A model generated the notes under the pieces. The model saw only the letters and a program-made list of their open reading frames with translations. It was not told the origin of the DNA and ran no database searches. Shown piece after piece: positions 7,550 through 18,634 of a DNA stretch of 64,000 nucleotides; the first letter of the stretch is position 1; each line of letters begins with the position of its first letter. This DNA comes from Sulfurisoma sp963709555 (GTDB lineage Bacteria > Pseudomonadota > Gammaproteobacteria > Burkholderiales > Rhodocyclaceae), in assembly GCA_963709555.1 (NCBI GenBank), contig CAVPWR010000005.1, forward strand, positions 330,541 to 394,540. The letters are read 5' to 3'. A program made the translations under genes and the position numbers.

Positions 7550-10500
7550 ATGTTGGCGTTCCCGGCCATCTCGCTCTCCGGCAGCTCGCGCCGCTCCTTG
7601 CTGGCGCTGATCGGTGCCGCCATCCTCGGTGCCGCCGCTCTGCTCGGCTACCTGCTGTGGTCGAGCCACCGCGATGCGCTGGCCGACGCCGAGAAAACCA
7701 CGCGCAATTCCGCCTGGCTGCTCGAGGCCGGCTTCGACGCCGCGGTGCGGCGCCTCGATGCCGGTCTGCGCGAACTCACCGAGATCATGCCGCCGGAGGC
7801 GGTGGCGAAGGCCGCGGTGCCGCGCTTCGCCGAGCGCATGGATCGCCTGCTCGACCTGCAGGTGCGCCACTTTCCCGAACTGTCAGCCATGCGCGTCTTC
7901 GATGCCGCGGGGGACATGCTGTATACCTCGGACAGCGCCGATACGCGGCGCACCAACATCGTCGATCGCGCCTACTTCAGGAAGCTGCGCGACGATCCGC
8001 AAGCCGGCGTGGTGTTCTCGGAAGTGCTGATCGCGCGCGCCACCGGCCGTCCATCGATCATTGCCGGACGCGCACTCTACAGCGGCGGCAGGTTCGCCGG
8101 CGTCGTCATCGGCCTGCTCGACATCGAACATTTCCAGCACCTGCTGCAGTCGATCGACATCGGCCGGCAGGGACTGATCGCCGTCCGCCGCTCCGACGAC
8201 TTCACGCTGGCGCTGCGCTGGCCGGTGATCGCCGCGGAGATCAACCAGCCGCTGCCGGCCCAGAACCCGCTGGTGCGCGCGGTCAGCGAAGGCAAGCGCA
8301 TGGCGACGGTGCGCTTCGCGGCGAAGACCGATGGCATCGACCGCATTTTCAGCATCCGCACCCTCGAGCGCTACCCCTACTACGTCGTCGTCGGCCTCGC
8401 CAGCGACGAGGTGCTGGCCGGCTGGCGCAAGCAGGCGCTGGTCTCGGGCGCCCTCGGGGCCCTGCTGCTGGGCCTGCTCGGTTTCGTGCTGGTGCGACTG
8501 GTAGTGGTGGAGGCGCGCACGGCCGCCATCGTTACCGATCTGGCCCTGAGCTCCCAGCAGCTGGTGGAGAGCGAGGCGCGGCTCGACGACGCGCTGGAAA
8601 TCGCCCGCATGGCCGACTGGGAATACGACATCGACGCCGAGCGCTTCCTGCTCAACGACCGTTTCTTCCGCGTGCTGAAGACGGATGCCGATTGCGCAGG
8701 CGGCTACCTGATCACCTCCGCCGACTTCGTCGCACGGCTGGTACATCCCGGAGGATGCATCGCTTTTCGGCGCCATGCTTGCCCGCGCCGCGGCCGAGGC
8801 CGACTCCGGCAAGGCCTGGGAGGAACAGCTGCGCCTGCGTTGCGGCGACCGCCAGGCGCGCTGGATGCTGCTGCGTTTCCAGCGTGCGCCGCAGCGCGAC
8901 GGCGGCGCGCAGCTGTTCGCCGGAACGCTGCTCGACGTGCACGAGCGCCACCAGGCCGAGGAGGAACTCGCCCGGCTGGCGCTGGTCGCGCGCGAGACCA
9001 GCAACGCGGTGATCGTCATCGATCGCCAGCGTCGCATCGAGTGGGTGAACGCCGGCTTCACCCGCATGACCGGCTACGGCATGGAAGAGGTGGTCGGACG
9101 CAAGCCGCGCGAACTGCTGGAGGGGGAGCGCACCGACCAGGCGACGATGGCGCTGATGAGCGAAAGGCTCGATCGCGGCGAAGCGGTACGCGAAGAAATA
9201 CTCAATTACCGCAAGAACGGCGAGCCCTACTGGGCCGAAGTGCAGATCCAGCCGGTATGGGATCAGCGTGGCCAACTGGTGCGCTTCATTTCCATCCAGA
9301 CCGACGTCACCGCGCGCAAGGACGCGGAGAAGGCGCTGCGCGAACTGTCGGGGCTGCAGGCGGCGATCTTCGAGGCGGCCGGCTACTCCATCATCTCCAC
9401 CACGCCCGAGGGCCTGATCACCTCCTTCAACCAGGCCGCCGAACTGATGCTGGGCTACCGCGCCGACGAGATGATCGGCAGGCAGACGCCGGCCATCATC
9501 CACGAAGGTTCCGAGGTTGTGGCGCGTGCCGCCGAATTCTCGGCCGAGCTGGGCATGACCATCGAGCCGGGCTTCGAGGTCTTCGTCGCCCGCTCGCGCC
9601 GGCACCTGCCCAACACCTACGAATGGACCTACATCCGCAAGGACGGCTCGCGCCTGCCGGTGTTGCTGTCGGTGACGGCGCTGCGCGACGACTCCGGCAC
9701 GATCTCGGGTTTTCTCGGCATCGCCGCCGACATCAGCGAGCGCAAGCAGACGCTCGAGGCCCTGCGCCAGAGCGAGGCCGCGCTCAACGCGGCGCAGGCG
9801 GTGGCTCATGTCGGCAGCTGGACGCTGGACATCGCCGCCAACCGCCTGCTCTGGTCGGTCGAGACCTACCGCATCTTCGGCATCGCCGCCGGCACGCCGC
9901 TGACCTACGACCTGTTCCTTGGCCAGGTGCATCCCGCAGACCGCGACATGGTGAGCGCGGCATGGCAGGCGGCGATGGCCGGCGCGCCCTACGACATCGA
10001 GCATCGCCTGCAGATCGACGGCCAGGTGCACTGGGTGCGCGAAAGGGCGCAGATCGTCTTCGATGGCGCCGGCCGGCCGCTGTCGGGCATCGGCACTGTG
10101 CAGGAAATCACCGAGCGCAAGGAAGCCGAGCTGCAGCTGCAGTTGCACGCCGGCGTGTTCCAGCACAGCGGCGAGGCGCTGATGATCACCGATCAGGCCA
10201 ACAACATCCTCGAGATCAACCCCGCCTTCACCCGCCTGACCGGCTACACGCCCGAGGAGGTGCGCGGCCGCAATCCGCGCTTCCTTTCGTCGGGCCGCAC
10301 GCCGCCCGAAACCTACGTCGCGATGTGGAGCGGCATCCAGGAAGGCAGCTTCTGGCAGGGCGAGGTCTGGGACCGGCGCAAGGATGGCGGCGTCTATCCC
10401 AAGCTGCTGACCATCACCGTGGTGCGCGACGCCATGGGTGCCATCCGCCACCATGTGGCGAGCTTCACCGACATCACCGAGCAGAAGGCCACCGAGGAAC

Positions 10501-11009
10501 GCATCCGCCACCTGGCGCTGCACGACGCGCTGACCGGGCTGCCCAACCGGCTCGACCTGCAGGGCCGGCTCGAGCAGGCCATCGTCGCGGCGCGCCGCGG
10601 CTACCAGCAGGTCGCGGTGATGTTCATCGACCTCGACCGCTTCAAGCAGATCAACGACAGCCACGGCCACAACATCGGCGACGGCCTGCTGGTCGAGGTG
10701 GCGCGCCGCCTCAAGTCCTGCGTGCGCGAAGCCGACGTGGTGGCGCGGCTGGGCGGCGACGAGTTCGTCGTGGTCCTGCCCGATGTCGGCACCTCGATCG
10801 AGGCAGGCCAGGTGGCTGACAAGATCCTCGCCGCCCTCGGCCAGCCCTACCGCATCGAGGGTCTCGACCTCGCCAGCTCGCCGAGCATCGGCATCGCCAT
10901 GTTCCCCCACGACGGCAACGACGACGAGACGCTGATGAAAAAGGCCGACGTGGCGATGTACCGCGCCAAGTCGGGCGGCCGCAACAACCGGCAGTTCTAC
11001 GCCGGCTAG
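7550..11009 (+). CDS. Membrane Cache/multi-PAS diguanylate cyclase, one frameshift as sequenced
   Basis: Large signalling protein (~1150 residues) predicted to make cyclic di-GMP. Order: N-terminal membrane helix (residues ~15-37), a periplasmic Cache-type sensor with DRAYFRKLRDDPQ, a second helix near 295-320, about five PAS domains (for example VIVIDRQRRIEWVNAGFTRM and ITDQANNILEINPAFTRL), and a C-terminal GGDEF domain. The catalytic GGDEF is intact and preceded at the correct distance by an RxxD inhibitory site (READ). There is no EAL domain. An extra G near 8751 splits the first PAS domain (HPEDASLFG), otherwise the frame is open. It follows ubiD by 7 bases. The ligand is unknown. Confidence 0.85.
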
Positions 11010-11650
11010 ACCATCTTCACCACGATGTCGTGCAGGGTGTTGGCGCAGGCGGCCATGCGCTCGGCGCCGTTGGTGAGGTGGCGATAGATTTCGCGGCGCT
11101 TGAACATGTGGATGTAGTCGTCGCCCTGGAATAGCTGGGCCAGGGCCTTGCGGTAGAGCTTTTCCACCCGGCGCTCGGCCTTGCGCGCGGCGTTGGCATT
11201 CTCCGCAGCGGCCGCCGGCTGGGTGCCCAGGTTTTCGAATCCGCCCCGCAGCGCCACCACGCCTTCATGCAGCAGCCGGGCCATTTCCAGCGTCACCGCG
11301 TCGGGTTTGAGACCGAGCGCGTCCATTTCGCTCACCGTGTCCTTGCAGTAGTTGATCACCTCGTCCAGCGTGGTGATGGCGCGGTAGATGTCCTCGCGGT
11401 CGATCGGCGTCGAGAAGGCCTCGTTGAGGGTGTGGATGTTCTTTACCTTGACCTTGTCGGCGGCGTGCTCGTCCTCACGGATGCGCTCGCCGATGGCGAC
11501 GTCGCCGCTTTCCATGAACCGTACCAGCAGGCCCACGGTGTGTTCGACCTGGTGGCTCTGCTCGGCCAGCAGCAGGAAGAAATTCGGCGTCTTGGGAAAG
11601 AAGCGCTCGAACACGCGTGCCAGCAGCGATTTTCCTTGTTCGTCGTTCAT
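11006..11650 (-). CDS. DUF47/PhoU-like phosphate transport accessory protein
   Basis: Cytoplasmic all-helical protein (214 residues) of the PhoU-like DUF47 family, whose genes usually sit beside Pit transporters. Features include FFPKTPNFFLLL near the N terminus, the EDEHAAD(K)VK helix typical of PhoU metal clusters, and PIDREDIYRAITTLDEVINY. ATG 11650 overlaps the stop of the upstream Pit gene as ATGA; an in-frame ATG 12 bases earlier would lie inside the Pit gene. It probably modulates the transporter. It is convergent with the diguanylate cyclase gene, overlapping by 4 bases. Confidence 0.85.
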   Translation of the reverse strand: MNDEQGKSLLARVFERFFPKTPNFFLLLAEQSHQVEHTVGLLVRFMESGDVAIGERIREDEHAADKVKVKNIHTLNEAFSTPIDREDIYRAITTLDEVINYCKDTVSEMDALGLKPDAVTLEMARLLHEGVVALRGGFENLGTQPAAAAENANAARKAERRVEKLYRKALAQLFQGDDYIHMFKRREIYRHLTNGAERMAACANTLHDIVVKMV

Positions 11651-12681
11651 GGCATGACCCATCGCAAAAGGAAGTGGAAGGCTACCGACACCGTGGCGGC
11701 GCCGGGGATGGTGATGACCCAGGTGGTGGCGATTTCGCGTGCCTTGGCCCAGCGTACCGCCTTGGGCCGCTCGGAGGCGCCGATGCCCATGATCGACGTG
11801 GCGACGACATGGGTGGTCGATACCGGCGCACCGATGGCCGAGGCGGCGAAAATCACCGCGGCCGAAGTGAGCTGCGAGTCGAGCGCATGCAGCGGCCGCA
11901 CTTTATAGATCGCAAACCCCAGCGTCCGCACGATGCGCCAACCGCCGGAGAGGATGCCGAAGGTCATCGCGCTGGCGCAGGCCAGCATCACCCACAACGG
12001 CACCTCGAACCGGTCGGTGAAGCCGCCGAGGACCAGCACCAGGGTAAGGATGCCCATGCTCTTCTGGGCATCGTTGGCGCCGTGGGAGAAGGCCAGCCCG
12101 GCGGCGGTGAAGAACTGCGCGTTGCGCAGGTTGCGGTTCATGATCGGCCGCGCCCCACGCAGCAGGAACATCATGGCGCGATGGACGCCGTAGCCGACCC
12201 AGAAGCCGATCAGCGGCGACAGGATCAGCGCCGCCAGCACCTTCATCACGCCGCTGACATGGCCGCGGGCGAGCTCGGCGAAGCCCCAGACCACGTGGTC
12301 GGCGCCGACCGCCACCACCACCGCGCCGGCCAGGCCGCCGACCAGCGCGTGCGAGGAAGAGGAGGGTATGCCGCGCCACCAGGTGATCAGGTTCCAGGCG
12401 ATGGCACCGACCAGGCCGCTAAGGATGATGCCCAGCGCGGCCACCCTGGGGACGTCGTCGAGCACGATGAATTTGCCGATGGTGTTGGCCACGGCGGTGC
12501 CGCCGAGCAGCGGGCCGAGGAACTCGAAGGTGGCGACGATGAGGACCGCCTGCACCGGCGTCATGGCGCGCGAGGCGATCACGCTGGCGACGATGTTGGC
12601 GGCGTCGTGGAAGCCGTTGGTGTAGTCGAACACGAGCACCACCAGCACGACGGCGACGGCCAGGACGAGGACCGGATCCAT
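11647..12681 (-). CDS. pit: Low-affinity inorganic phosphate transporter, Pit family
   Basis: Integral membrane phosphate permease of 344 residues. The two family repeats are clear: FDYTNGFHDAANIVASVIASRA near the N terminus and SHGANDAQKSMGILTLVL in the second half. About ten hydrophobic helices are visible. The length is shorter than E. coli PitA and fits the compact bacterial Pit form that pairs with DUF47 proteins, as here. Related members carry sulfate, so substrate assignment leans on the DUF47 partner. Confidence 0.87.
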   Translation of the reverse strand: MDPVLVLAVAVVLVVLVFDYTNGFHDAANIVASVIASRAMTPVQAVLIVATFEFLGPLLGGTAVANTIGKFIVLDDVPRVAALGIILSGLVGAIAWNLITWWRGIPSSSSHALVGGLAGAVVVAVGADHVVWGFAELARGHVSGVMKVLAALILSPLIGFWVGYGVHRAMMFLLRGARPIMNRNLRNAQFFTAAGLAFSHGANDAQKSMGILTLVLVLGGFTDRFEVPLWVMLACASAMTFGILSGGWRIVRTLGFAIYKVRPLHALDSQLTSAAVIFAASAIGAPVSTTHVVATSIMGIGASERPKAVRWAKAREIATTWVITIPGAATVSVAFHFLLRWVMP

Positions 12682-12690
12682 GGGCGCAGG

Positions 12691-12933
12691 CTAGCGCGGC
12701 GGATCGTTGTTCGCAACGTCCTTTTCCGGCAGCAGGCAGGTGTTGTTGCGGCAGCCGAATACCGAATGCCGCCACCAGGCAACGCCGACCAGCGCCAGCG
12801 CGGCGCAGGCGAGGATCTCGGTCATCCCCGGCGCGGGCCGGCCCGCCTGCCACCACGCGACGAGTATCTTGATCGACTCGATGCCCGTGACCAGCAGGGC
12901 GAAGCCGACGATGAGCCAGGCGAGGCGTTTCAT
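12691..12933 (-). CDS. Small membrane protein of unknown function
   Basis: An 80-residue frame with two likely membrane helices (residues ~4-22 and ~38-53). A polar tail follows, containing CRNNTC and ending in charged residues. I do not recognise a family. It sits between dacB (2 bases after its stop) and pit (9 bases before its start) on the same strand, so it is probably co-transcribed. The base composition and tight spacing favour a real gene, but no homology supports it here. Confidence 0.55.
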   Translation of the reverse strand: MKRLAWLIVGFALLVTGIESIKILVAWWQAGRPAPGMTEILACAALALVGVAWWRHSVFGCRNNTCLLPEKDVANNDPPR

Positions 12934-12934
12934 C

Positions 12935-14407
12935 CTAATACGTGCGCTCGTACACCCACTGCAGCAGCGCGTCCTGCGCCGGTTGTGCCGCGGCGGCGTT
13001 GGCGTGGTTCACGAAGAACACCACGATCTGGCGGCGGCCGCTCCTGTCGAGCACGTAGCCGGCCAGGGTCTTGACGCCCTCGAGCGAGCCGGTCTTGATG
13101 TGGGCCTGGCCGGCGGCGCCGCCCTGGCGCCTTTTCATGGTGCCGTCGACGGCCAGCAGCGGCAGCGAGGACATCAGTTCGGGCATCACCGCGCTTTTCC
13201 AGGCCGCCTGCAACAGGCGCGCCGTGCTGTCGGCCGAGATGCGTTCGCGCCGCGACAGGCCGGAACCGTTGTCGAGCACAAGTTCGGGGAAGCGCAGCGC
13301 CTTCGCATCGAGCCAGGCACGGATGGCCGCGTCGGCCTGGGCGGTGGTGGCGCCGCCATTCCTTCCGCTCGCCGTGTCGCTACCGCCGTCCCATGGGATA
13401 CCGCTTCGCATAACTTTTTGCCCGAGGGTGAGGAAGAGCTGGCGTGCCATCACGTTATTGGAGAACTTGTTGATGTCGCGCACGATCTCGGCCAGCGGCG
13501 GCGAGTCGATGCCCGCCAGCAGGCGGGCGCCGTCGGGCGTGGCGCCATCGCGCACCGTGCCCTTGATGCTGCCGCCCAGTTCCGTCCATAGCTGGCGGAA
13601 GACGCCGAGGACATAGTCGGCGTGCGGCAGCAGGCCGAGGTTCCAGCGCTGTTCGCCGCAGGCGGCGGGGTAGCCGCCGGTCAGCGTCAGGCGGAAATTG
13701 CCGTCGTGGCGGGAGAGGTCGGCGCGCAGGCCTTCCTTCCAGTCGCCACAGCCGCCGCCACCGAGCTTGACGAGGTTGACGATGTCGAGGTTGGCCGGGG
13801 CGGGTTCGGGCAGGGCCAGCACGCGATCAGCGGCCGGAACCAAGGTCAGCCGCACCGCCTTGAAATTGAGCAGCAGGGCGTCCGGCCCGACGTTGTAGGG
13901 ACGCTGCGGCTTGCCGTCGAAGGCGGCCTCGTCATGGGTGACGGCGGCGAAAGCCGAGCGGTCGAGCACCAGGTCGCCGCGGATTTCGCGCAGGCCGCGC
14001 GCGCGCAATTGCCGCAGCAACAGCCAGAACTGTTCGAAGGTCAGGCTGGGGTCGCCGCTGCCGCGCAGGATCAGGTCGCCCGCCAGCACGCCGTCGGATA
14101 GCGGGGCGGCGGCCAGCGCCTCGGTCTTCCAGGTGTAGGCCGGCCCCAGCAGGTCGAGCGCGGCGAAGGTGGTGACGAGCTTCATCACCGAGGCCGGGTT
14201 CATCGCCTGGCCGGCATTGACGCTGATGCGCGTGAAGGCGCCGCCCGCTTCCTGCACCACGACCGCCACGGCATGCTCGGGGATGGCGGCGGCCTTGAGT
14301 GCGCGCGCCACCGGCGGCGGCAGGCGCTGGCCGAAGGAAGTGGCAGGCAGGTCCTGCGCGGCGGCGGGCAATGCCAGGGCGAGCAGCAGAAGCAGGGCCA
14401 GGTGCAT
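12935..14407 (-). CDS. dacB: D-alanyl-D-alanine carboxypeptidase/endopeptidase (PBP4 type)
   Basis: Periplasmic serine peptidase of the S13 family that trims peptidoglycan peptides. The 490 residues begin with a cleavable signal peptide (LLLLLALALPAAA). The three active-site motifs are present: SVMK at 73-76, SNN within DINKFSNNVMARQLF, and KTGS near the C terminus in HIKTGSLEGVKTLAGYV. Near residues 328-350 there is an insertion reading QKVMRSGIPWDGGSDTAS that is not typical of the family. It resembles a repeat-encoded segment also found in prmC. Confidence 0.92.
   Translation of the reverse strand: MHLALLLLLALALPAAAQDLPATSFGQRLPPPVARALKAAAIPEHAVAVVVQEAGGAFTRISVNAGQAMNPASVMKLVTTFAALDLLGPAYTWKTEALAAAPLSDGVLAGDLILRGSGDPSLTFEQFWLLLRQLRARGLREIRGDLVLDRSAFAAVTHDEAAFDGKPQRPYNVGPDALLLNFKAVRLTLVPAADRVLALPEPAPANLDIVNLVKLGGGGCGDWKEGLRADLSRHDGNFRLTLTGGYPAACGEQRWNLGLLPHADYVLGVFRQLWTELGGSIKGTVRDGATPDGARLLAGIDSPPLAEIVRDINKFSNNVMARQLFLTLGQKVMRSGIPWDGGSDTASGRNGGATTAQADAAIRAWLDAKALRFPELVLDNGSGLSRRERISADSTARLLQAAWKSAVMPELMSSLPLLAVDGTMKRRQGGAAGQAHIKTGSLEGVKTLAGYVLDRSGRRQIVVFFVNHANAAAAQPAQDALLQWVYERTY
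13362..13420 (-). repeat. Repeat-derived insertion inside dacB
   Basis: On the coding strand this segment starts with CAAAAAGT, contains the palindrome TCCCATGGGA, and ends GGCGGTAGCGACACGGCGAGC. That last part matches the prmC repeat GGCGCTAGCGATACGGCAAGC at 18 of 21 positions. It adds about 20 residues in frame to DacB just after the SNN motif, in what is probably a surface loop. The relation to the main AAAAGTCGGCGCT family is by its ends only. Confidence 0.45.
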
Positions 14408-14409
14408 GT

Positions 14410-15358
14410 TCAGATCACGATGTGTCGCCGACGCTCGTCGAAGCGCTCGACCGCGGCTCGCGCCTCCTCACGGTCGATGAGCACGGTCATCACCACCCAG
14501 CGTCGCAGGTCGCGCGTGGTCAGCTCGACGAAGCGCAGATTGTCGGCGTGCTGGTCTTCCGCATCGACGATCACGCCATAGCGATCGACGGCTAGCTGCA
14601 CCGGATCGAGGCGCAACGAGGCCTCGGGCGCAGCAAGGTAGGCCGCCAGCGTCTCAATCAGCCGCCCCGGCTGCAGAGCGTCGATTGTTTCGCGCAGCCG
14701 CTCCTGCAACTCGGCCAGGCGGCGTGTATGCGCCGCGGGGCCTTCGCGGCGCTCATGCGACCGGATTACCGACTGTTCGTCGCGCAGTTCCTGCCTTTCC
14801 TCGCGCACCTCGTTCGACGTGGGCGACGAAGCCCTTGAGCAGGCCGTCGAACATGGCCTCGGCCAACCGCCGGTGGGCGCCTTTGAGGTCGGGGCTGGGT
14901 TCGGCCAGCGTATGGTCGGCGAAGCTCAAGGTTTGTTGCGGCTCGTCGCGGACGATGACTTCTCCCGCGACCCGGCTGCCGAAGCCGGCCGTGACGTGGC
15001 GGCGCATGCCGAGCATCGCGCAGCACTGGCCTGGGGGAACTGCGGCATGTCCCGCCAGGTAGTCGCGCACGCACTGGCTGCGCGCCAGCATCTGTTCGAC
15101 GTCGTCGGCGCTGCCGAACAGCGAATGGACCAGGGGATCGCTGGCGAAGGCGGCGCGGCTGATCCCGAACGGGCCGGGGATGGCCATGGCCACGCGCTCG
15201 CAGTAGTCGAAGGCATGGCGCACGGGCTCGGCCAGGATGCGCTCATGCCCCCCCACCGATTTCAGCAGCGGATCGACGGCCGCGATGGCGCGCCCGATTA
15301 GCGCCACGGTTTGGGCGTCGAGCGCAGGGGGCGGGCGCAGCCAGTCGAGAAGTCCCAT
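14410..15358 (-). CDS. Conserved protein of unknown function, one frameshift as sequenced
   Basis: Starting at ATG 15358 (MGLLDWLRPP), one frame runs for about 180 residues to FVAHVE. It then continues in the next frame as EVREERQELRDEQSVIRSHERR and ends at 14410. Removing one C near 14813 joins them into about 316 residues. The protein is soluble, with a long charged helix (possible coiled coil) around residues 180-230 and a C-terminal alpha/beta part ending in basic residues. I do not recognise the family. It lies between dacB and the divergent groES promoter. Confidence 0.6.
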
Positions 15359-15403
15359 GGGCCGATTATAGGAGGCGGTTTCCGACTGAATGCACGGGAA
15401 GAC

Positions 15404-15432
15404 TTGAAATCCGGCAGGGTTACCCTTACTAT
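15404..15432 (+). promoter_or_regulatory. Sigma-70 promoter of groESL
   Basis: TTGAAA (15404-15409) and TACTAT (15427-15432) are separated by 17 bases, a near-consensus housekeeping promoter. The -10 box directly abuts the CIRCE operator, so repressor binding would block initiation. It is the only good promoter seen between the divergent gene start at 15358 and groES. Confidence 0.75.
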
Positions 15433-15458
15433 TAGCACTCGTTGCGGTTGAGTGCTAA
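15432..15458 (+). promoter_or_regulatory. CIRCE operator (HrcA site)
   Basis: TTAGCACTC, nine bases, then GAGTGCTAA: an exact match to the CIRCE consensus inverted repeat. It overlaps the end of the -10 box and lies about 80 bases upstream of groES. HrcA bound here would repress groESL at normal temperature and release it on heat shock. hrcA itself is not in the window. Confidence 0.96.
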
Positions 15459-15539
15459 CAACCAACCGCAAGACTCAACCAATGATGGCCGCAGGATCAG
15501 CCTGCGCCGCAATTGTCTTAACTGGAAGGAGCCTACCGA

Positions 15540-15830
15540 ATGAAAATCCGTCCCCTGCATGATCGCGTGATCGTCAAGCGCGTCGAAGCCGAGCGTACCA
15601 CTGCCAGCGGCATCGTCATCCCCGACACGGCCGGCGAGAAGCCCGATCAGGGCGAAGTCGTTGCCGTCGGCACCGGCAAGGTCATGGACGATGGCAAGGT
15701 TCGCCCGATGGCCGTCAAGGCAGGCGACCGCGTGCTGTTCGGCAAGTATTCCGGCCAGTCCGTCAAAGTCGATGGCGATGAACTGCTGGTCATGCGTGAA
15801 GAAGACATCATGGGCGTCGTTGAGGCTTGA
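15540..15830 (+). CDS. groES: Co-chaperonin GroES
   Basis: 10-kDa lid of the GroEL folding chamber. The 96 residues are complete and typical: MKIRPLHDRVIVKR at the start, the mobile-loop GIVIPDTAGEKPDQG, and VKVDGDELLVMREEDIMGV near the end. AAGGAG lies a few bases before ATG 15540. It is the first gene of a two-gene heat-shock operon with groEL 48 bases downstream. Confidence 0.98.
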   Translation: MKIRPLHDRVIVKRVEAERTTASGIVIPDTAGEKPDQGEVVAVGTGKVMDDGKVRPMAVKAGDRVLFGKYSGQSVKVDGDELLVMREEDIMGVVEA

Positions 15831-15878
15831 TAGCCTGCATTTAGCTCTGAATAACTGAATTTACTGGAGAGATAACGA

Positions 15879-17520
<1,642 letters not shown>

Positions 17521-17529
<9 letters not shown>

Positions 17530-17551
17530 TCGGTTTTACCGATCACATCAT
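17521..17551 (+). terminator. Hairpin spanning the groEL stop codon
   Basis: Perfect 13-bp stem (17521-17533 with 17539-17551) around a TTTTA loop. The UGA stop of groEL is in the left arm. No T run follows, so it is more likely an mRNA-stabilising or attenuating hairpin than a terminator by itself. Confidence 0.6.
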
Positions 17552-17560
17552 GTCAGGCTA

Positions 17561-17594
17561 GGAACGGGAGGAAACCCAGGTTTCCTCCCGTTCC
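17561..17594 (+). terminator. Second hairpin downstream of groEL
   Basis: Perfect 16-bp inverted repeat, arms 17561-17576 and 17579-17594 (GGAACGGGAGGAAACC and its complement), with almost no loop. No U tract follows. It sits between the stop-codon hairpin and the true terminator. Confidence 0.6.
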
Positions 17595-17614
17595 CCACCT
17601 TCCTGCTAGTCAGC

Positions 17615-17649
17615 GCCCCGCACGGGAAACCGTGCGGGGCGTTTTCTTT
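17615..17649 (+). terminator. Rho-independent terminator of groESL
   Basis: An 11-bp GC-rich stem (GCCCCGCACGG with its complement) closes a GAAA tetraloop at 17626-17629 and is followed by GTTTTCTTT. This is a canonical intrinsic terminator, the third hairpin in a row after groEL. Confidence 0.9.
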
Positions 17650-17657
17650 GGTGTCTC

Positions 17658-17682
17658 AAAAACTCGGCGCTGGCGATACGCC
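17658..17682 (+). repeat. Copy of the AAAAGTCGGCGCT repeat, short form
   Basis: AAAAACTCGGCGCTGGCG followed by ATACGCC, one mismatch from the repeat's start and with the ATACGCC type of end. It sits between the groESL terminator and the end of the FixJ-type remnant, outside any intact gene. Confidence 0.6.
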
Positions 17683-17696
17683 GCCCGCCATGCGCG

Positions 17697-17953
17697 TCAG
17701 CCGGTGTTCACGCCGAGGCTGATCCACACCAGTTGCGGAATGCCTTCCGTTTCCCGCTTGGCCATCGTTCGCACCTTGTGCGCTTCGATTGTGCGCACGC
17801 TGATGCCCAGCGCATCCACGATCTCGCGGTTGTGGCGGCCGGCTATGACCAGTTCCATCACTTCGCGCTCGCGCGGCGTCAAGTCCTTCAGGCATTGCGC
17901 GAATTCCGCCTGTCGATCCGCTGGGACCAGGCCTTCTGATGGCGTGCGTTATG
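17697..17953 (-). pseudogene. Remnant of a FixJ/NarL-type response regulator (HTH only)
   Basis: The frame encodes LTPREREVMELVIAGRHN and the following LGISVRTIEAHK, the DNA-binding LuxR-type helix-turn-helix of FixJ-like regulators. It then ends at 17697. Upstream the reading is open only to an in-frame TAA near 17955, and no ATG or GTG is available. The receiver domain is absent and the divergent lapA gene begins 40 bases away. I read this as a 5'-truncated fragment. The adjacent repeat at 17658 may mark the rearrangement. Confidence 0.65.
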
Positions 17954-17991
17954 CTCTCCCTGCCTGAAGCCGCCAAACGATTGGAGACACC

Positions 17992-18405
17992 ATGCAACTC
18001 ATGATCATCGCCGCGATTTTCGTCGGCATCGGCGCCGTTGCCTTCGCCATGCAGAACAACCTGCCGGTCACCGTCAACTTCCTGCTCTGGCGCTTCGACA
18101 GTTCGCTGGCCATGGTGCTGCTGCTGGCGCTGGCTACAGGCGCCATCGTGGTGGCCCTGCTGACGACGCCGGGCACCCTGCGCCGGCAGTGGCAGCTGGC
18201 CCGCCAGCGGCGTCAATTGGAGGAGCTGGAAAAGCGTTGCGATGTGCAGCGCGATGCCATGGCCGAGCTGGAGAGGCGAATCGCTGCTGCCGGCGGCGCC
18301 GCGCCGCAGCAGCCGGTGGAAGTTCCTTACGTCGGACTGAAACAATTGATCGTCGGGGAGCGCCAGGGCGAAGGCGCTGGCACGAAGACGCCAGAGGCGA
18401 ACTGA
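17992..18405 (+). CDS. lapA: LapA-domain (DUF1049) inner-membrane protein
   Basis: A 137-residue protein with two membrane helices (about residues 3-22 and 40-61) joined by QNNLPVTVNFLLWRFDSSLA, the LapA/DUF1049 hallmark. A cytoplasmic coiled coil rich in Arg, Gln and Glu follows (70-100). LapA is an assembly partner of LapB in control of lipopolysaccharide synthesis in enterobacteria. No lapB lies next to it here, so the precise role is inferred. Named by domain. Confidence 0.75.
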   Translation: MQLMIIAAIFVGIGAVAFAMQNNLPVTVNFLLWRFDSSLAMVLLLALATGAIVVALLTTPGTLRRQWQLARQRRQLEELEKRCDVQRDAMAELERRIAAAGGAAPQQPVEVPYVGLKQLIVGERQGEGAGTKTPEAN

Positions 18406-18476
18406 AGCGCACGAAAAATCAGGGCACCAGGCCGCTGTACGCGGTGTGCTAGACTTTTTGGCAGGAAAAAAACGGC

Positions 18477-18510
18477 GGGGAGCGGACTATGCAGGGGATG
18501 TCCGCTCCCC
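18477..18510 (+). repeat. Intergenic hairpin upstream of the response regulator
   Basis: Arms GGGGAGCGGAC (18477-18487) and GTCCGCTCCCC (18500-18510) form a perfect 11-bp stem with a 12-base loop. It is not followed by a T tract. It lies in the 229-base gap between lapA and the response regulator and could be a leader structure or a protein site. Nothing else in that gap is identifiable. Confidence 0.5.
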
Positions 18511-18634
18511 GAGACTTTCGTAGCACCGCCGAGGCGGCTTACGGCAGTCTCCAAAGACCGAGAAAGGAGAACAGCGCTGCGAACTCTAGGGCTGGTCTCT
18601 TACACTCAACTTACGCTGGCTGGATCACGCCCCA

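Noticed and set aside
8712..10910. Very long antisense open frame (about 730 codons) opposite the PAS/GGDEF gene
   Set aside because: The plus strand encodes clear PAS and GGDEF domains. The antisense frame has no recognisable motif and arises from GC-rich codon bias.
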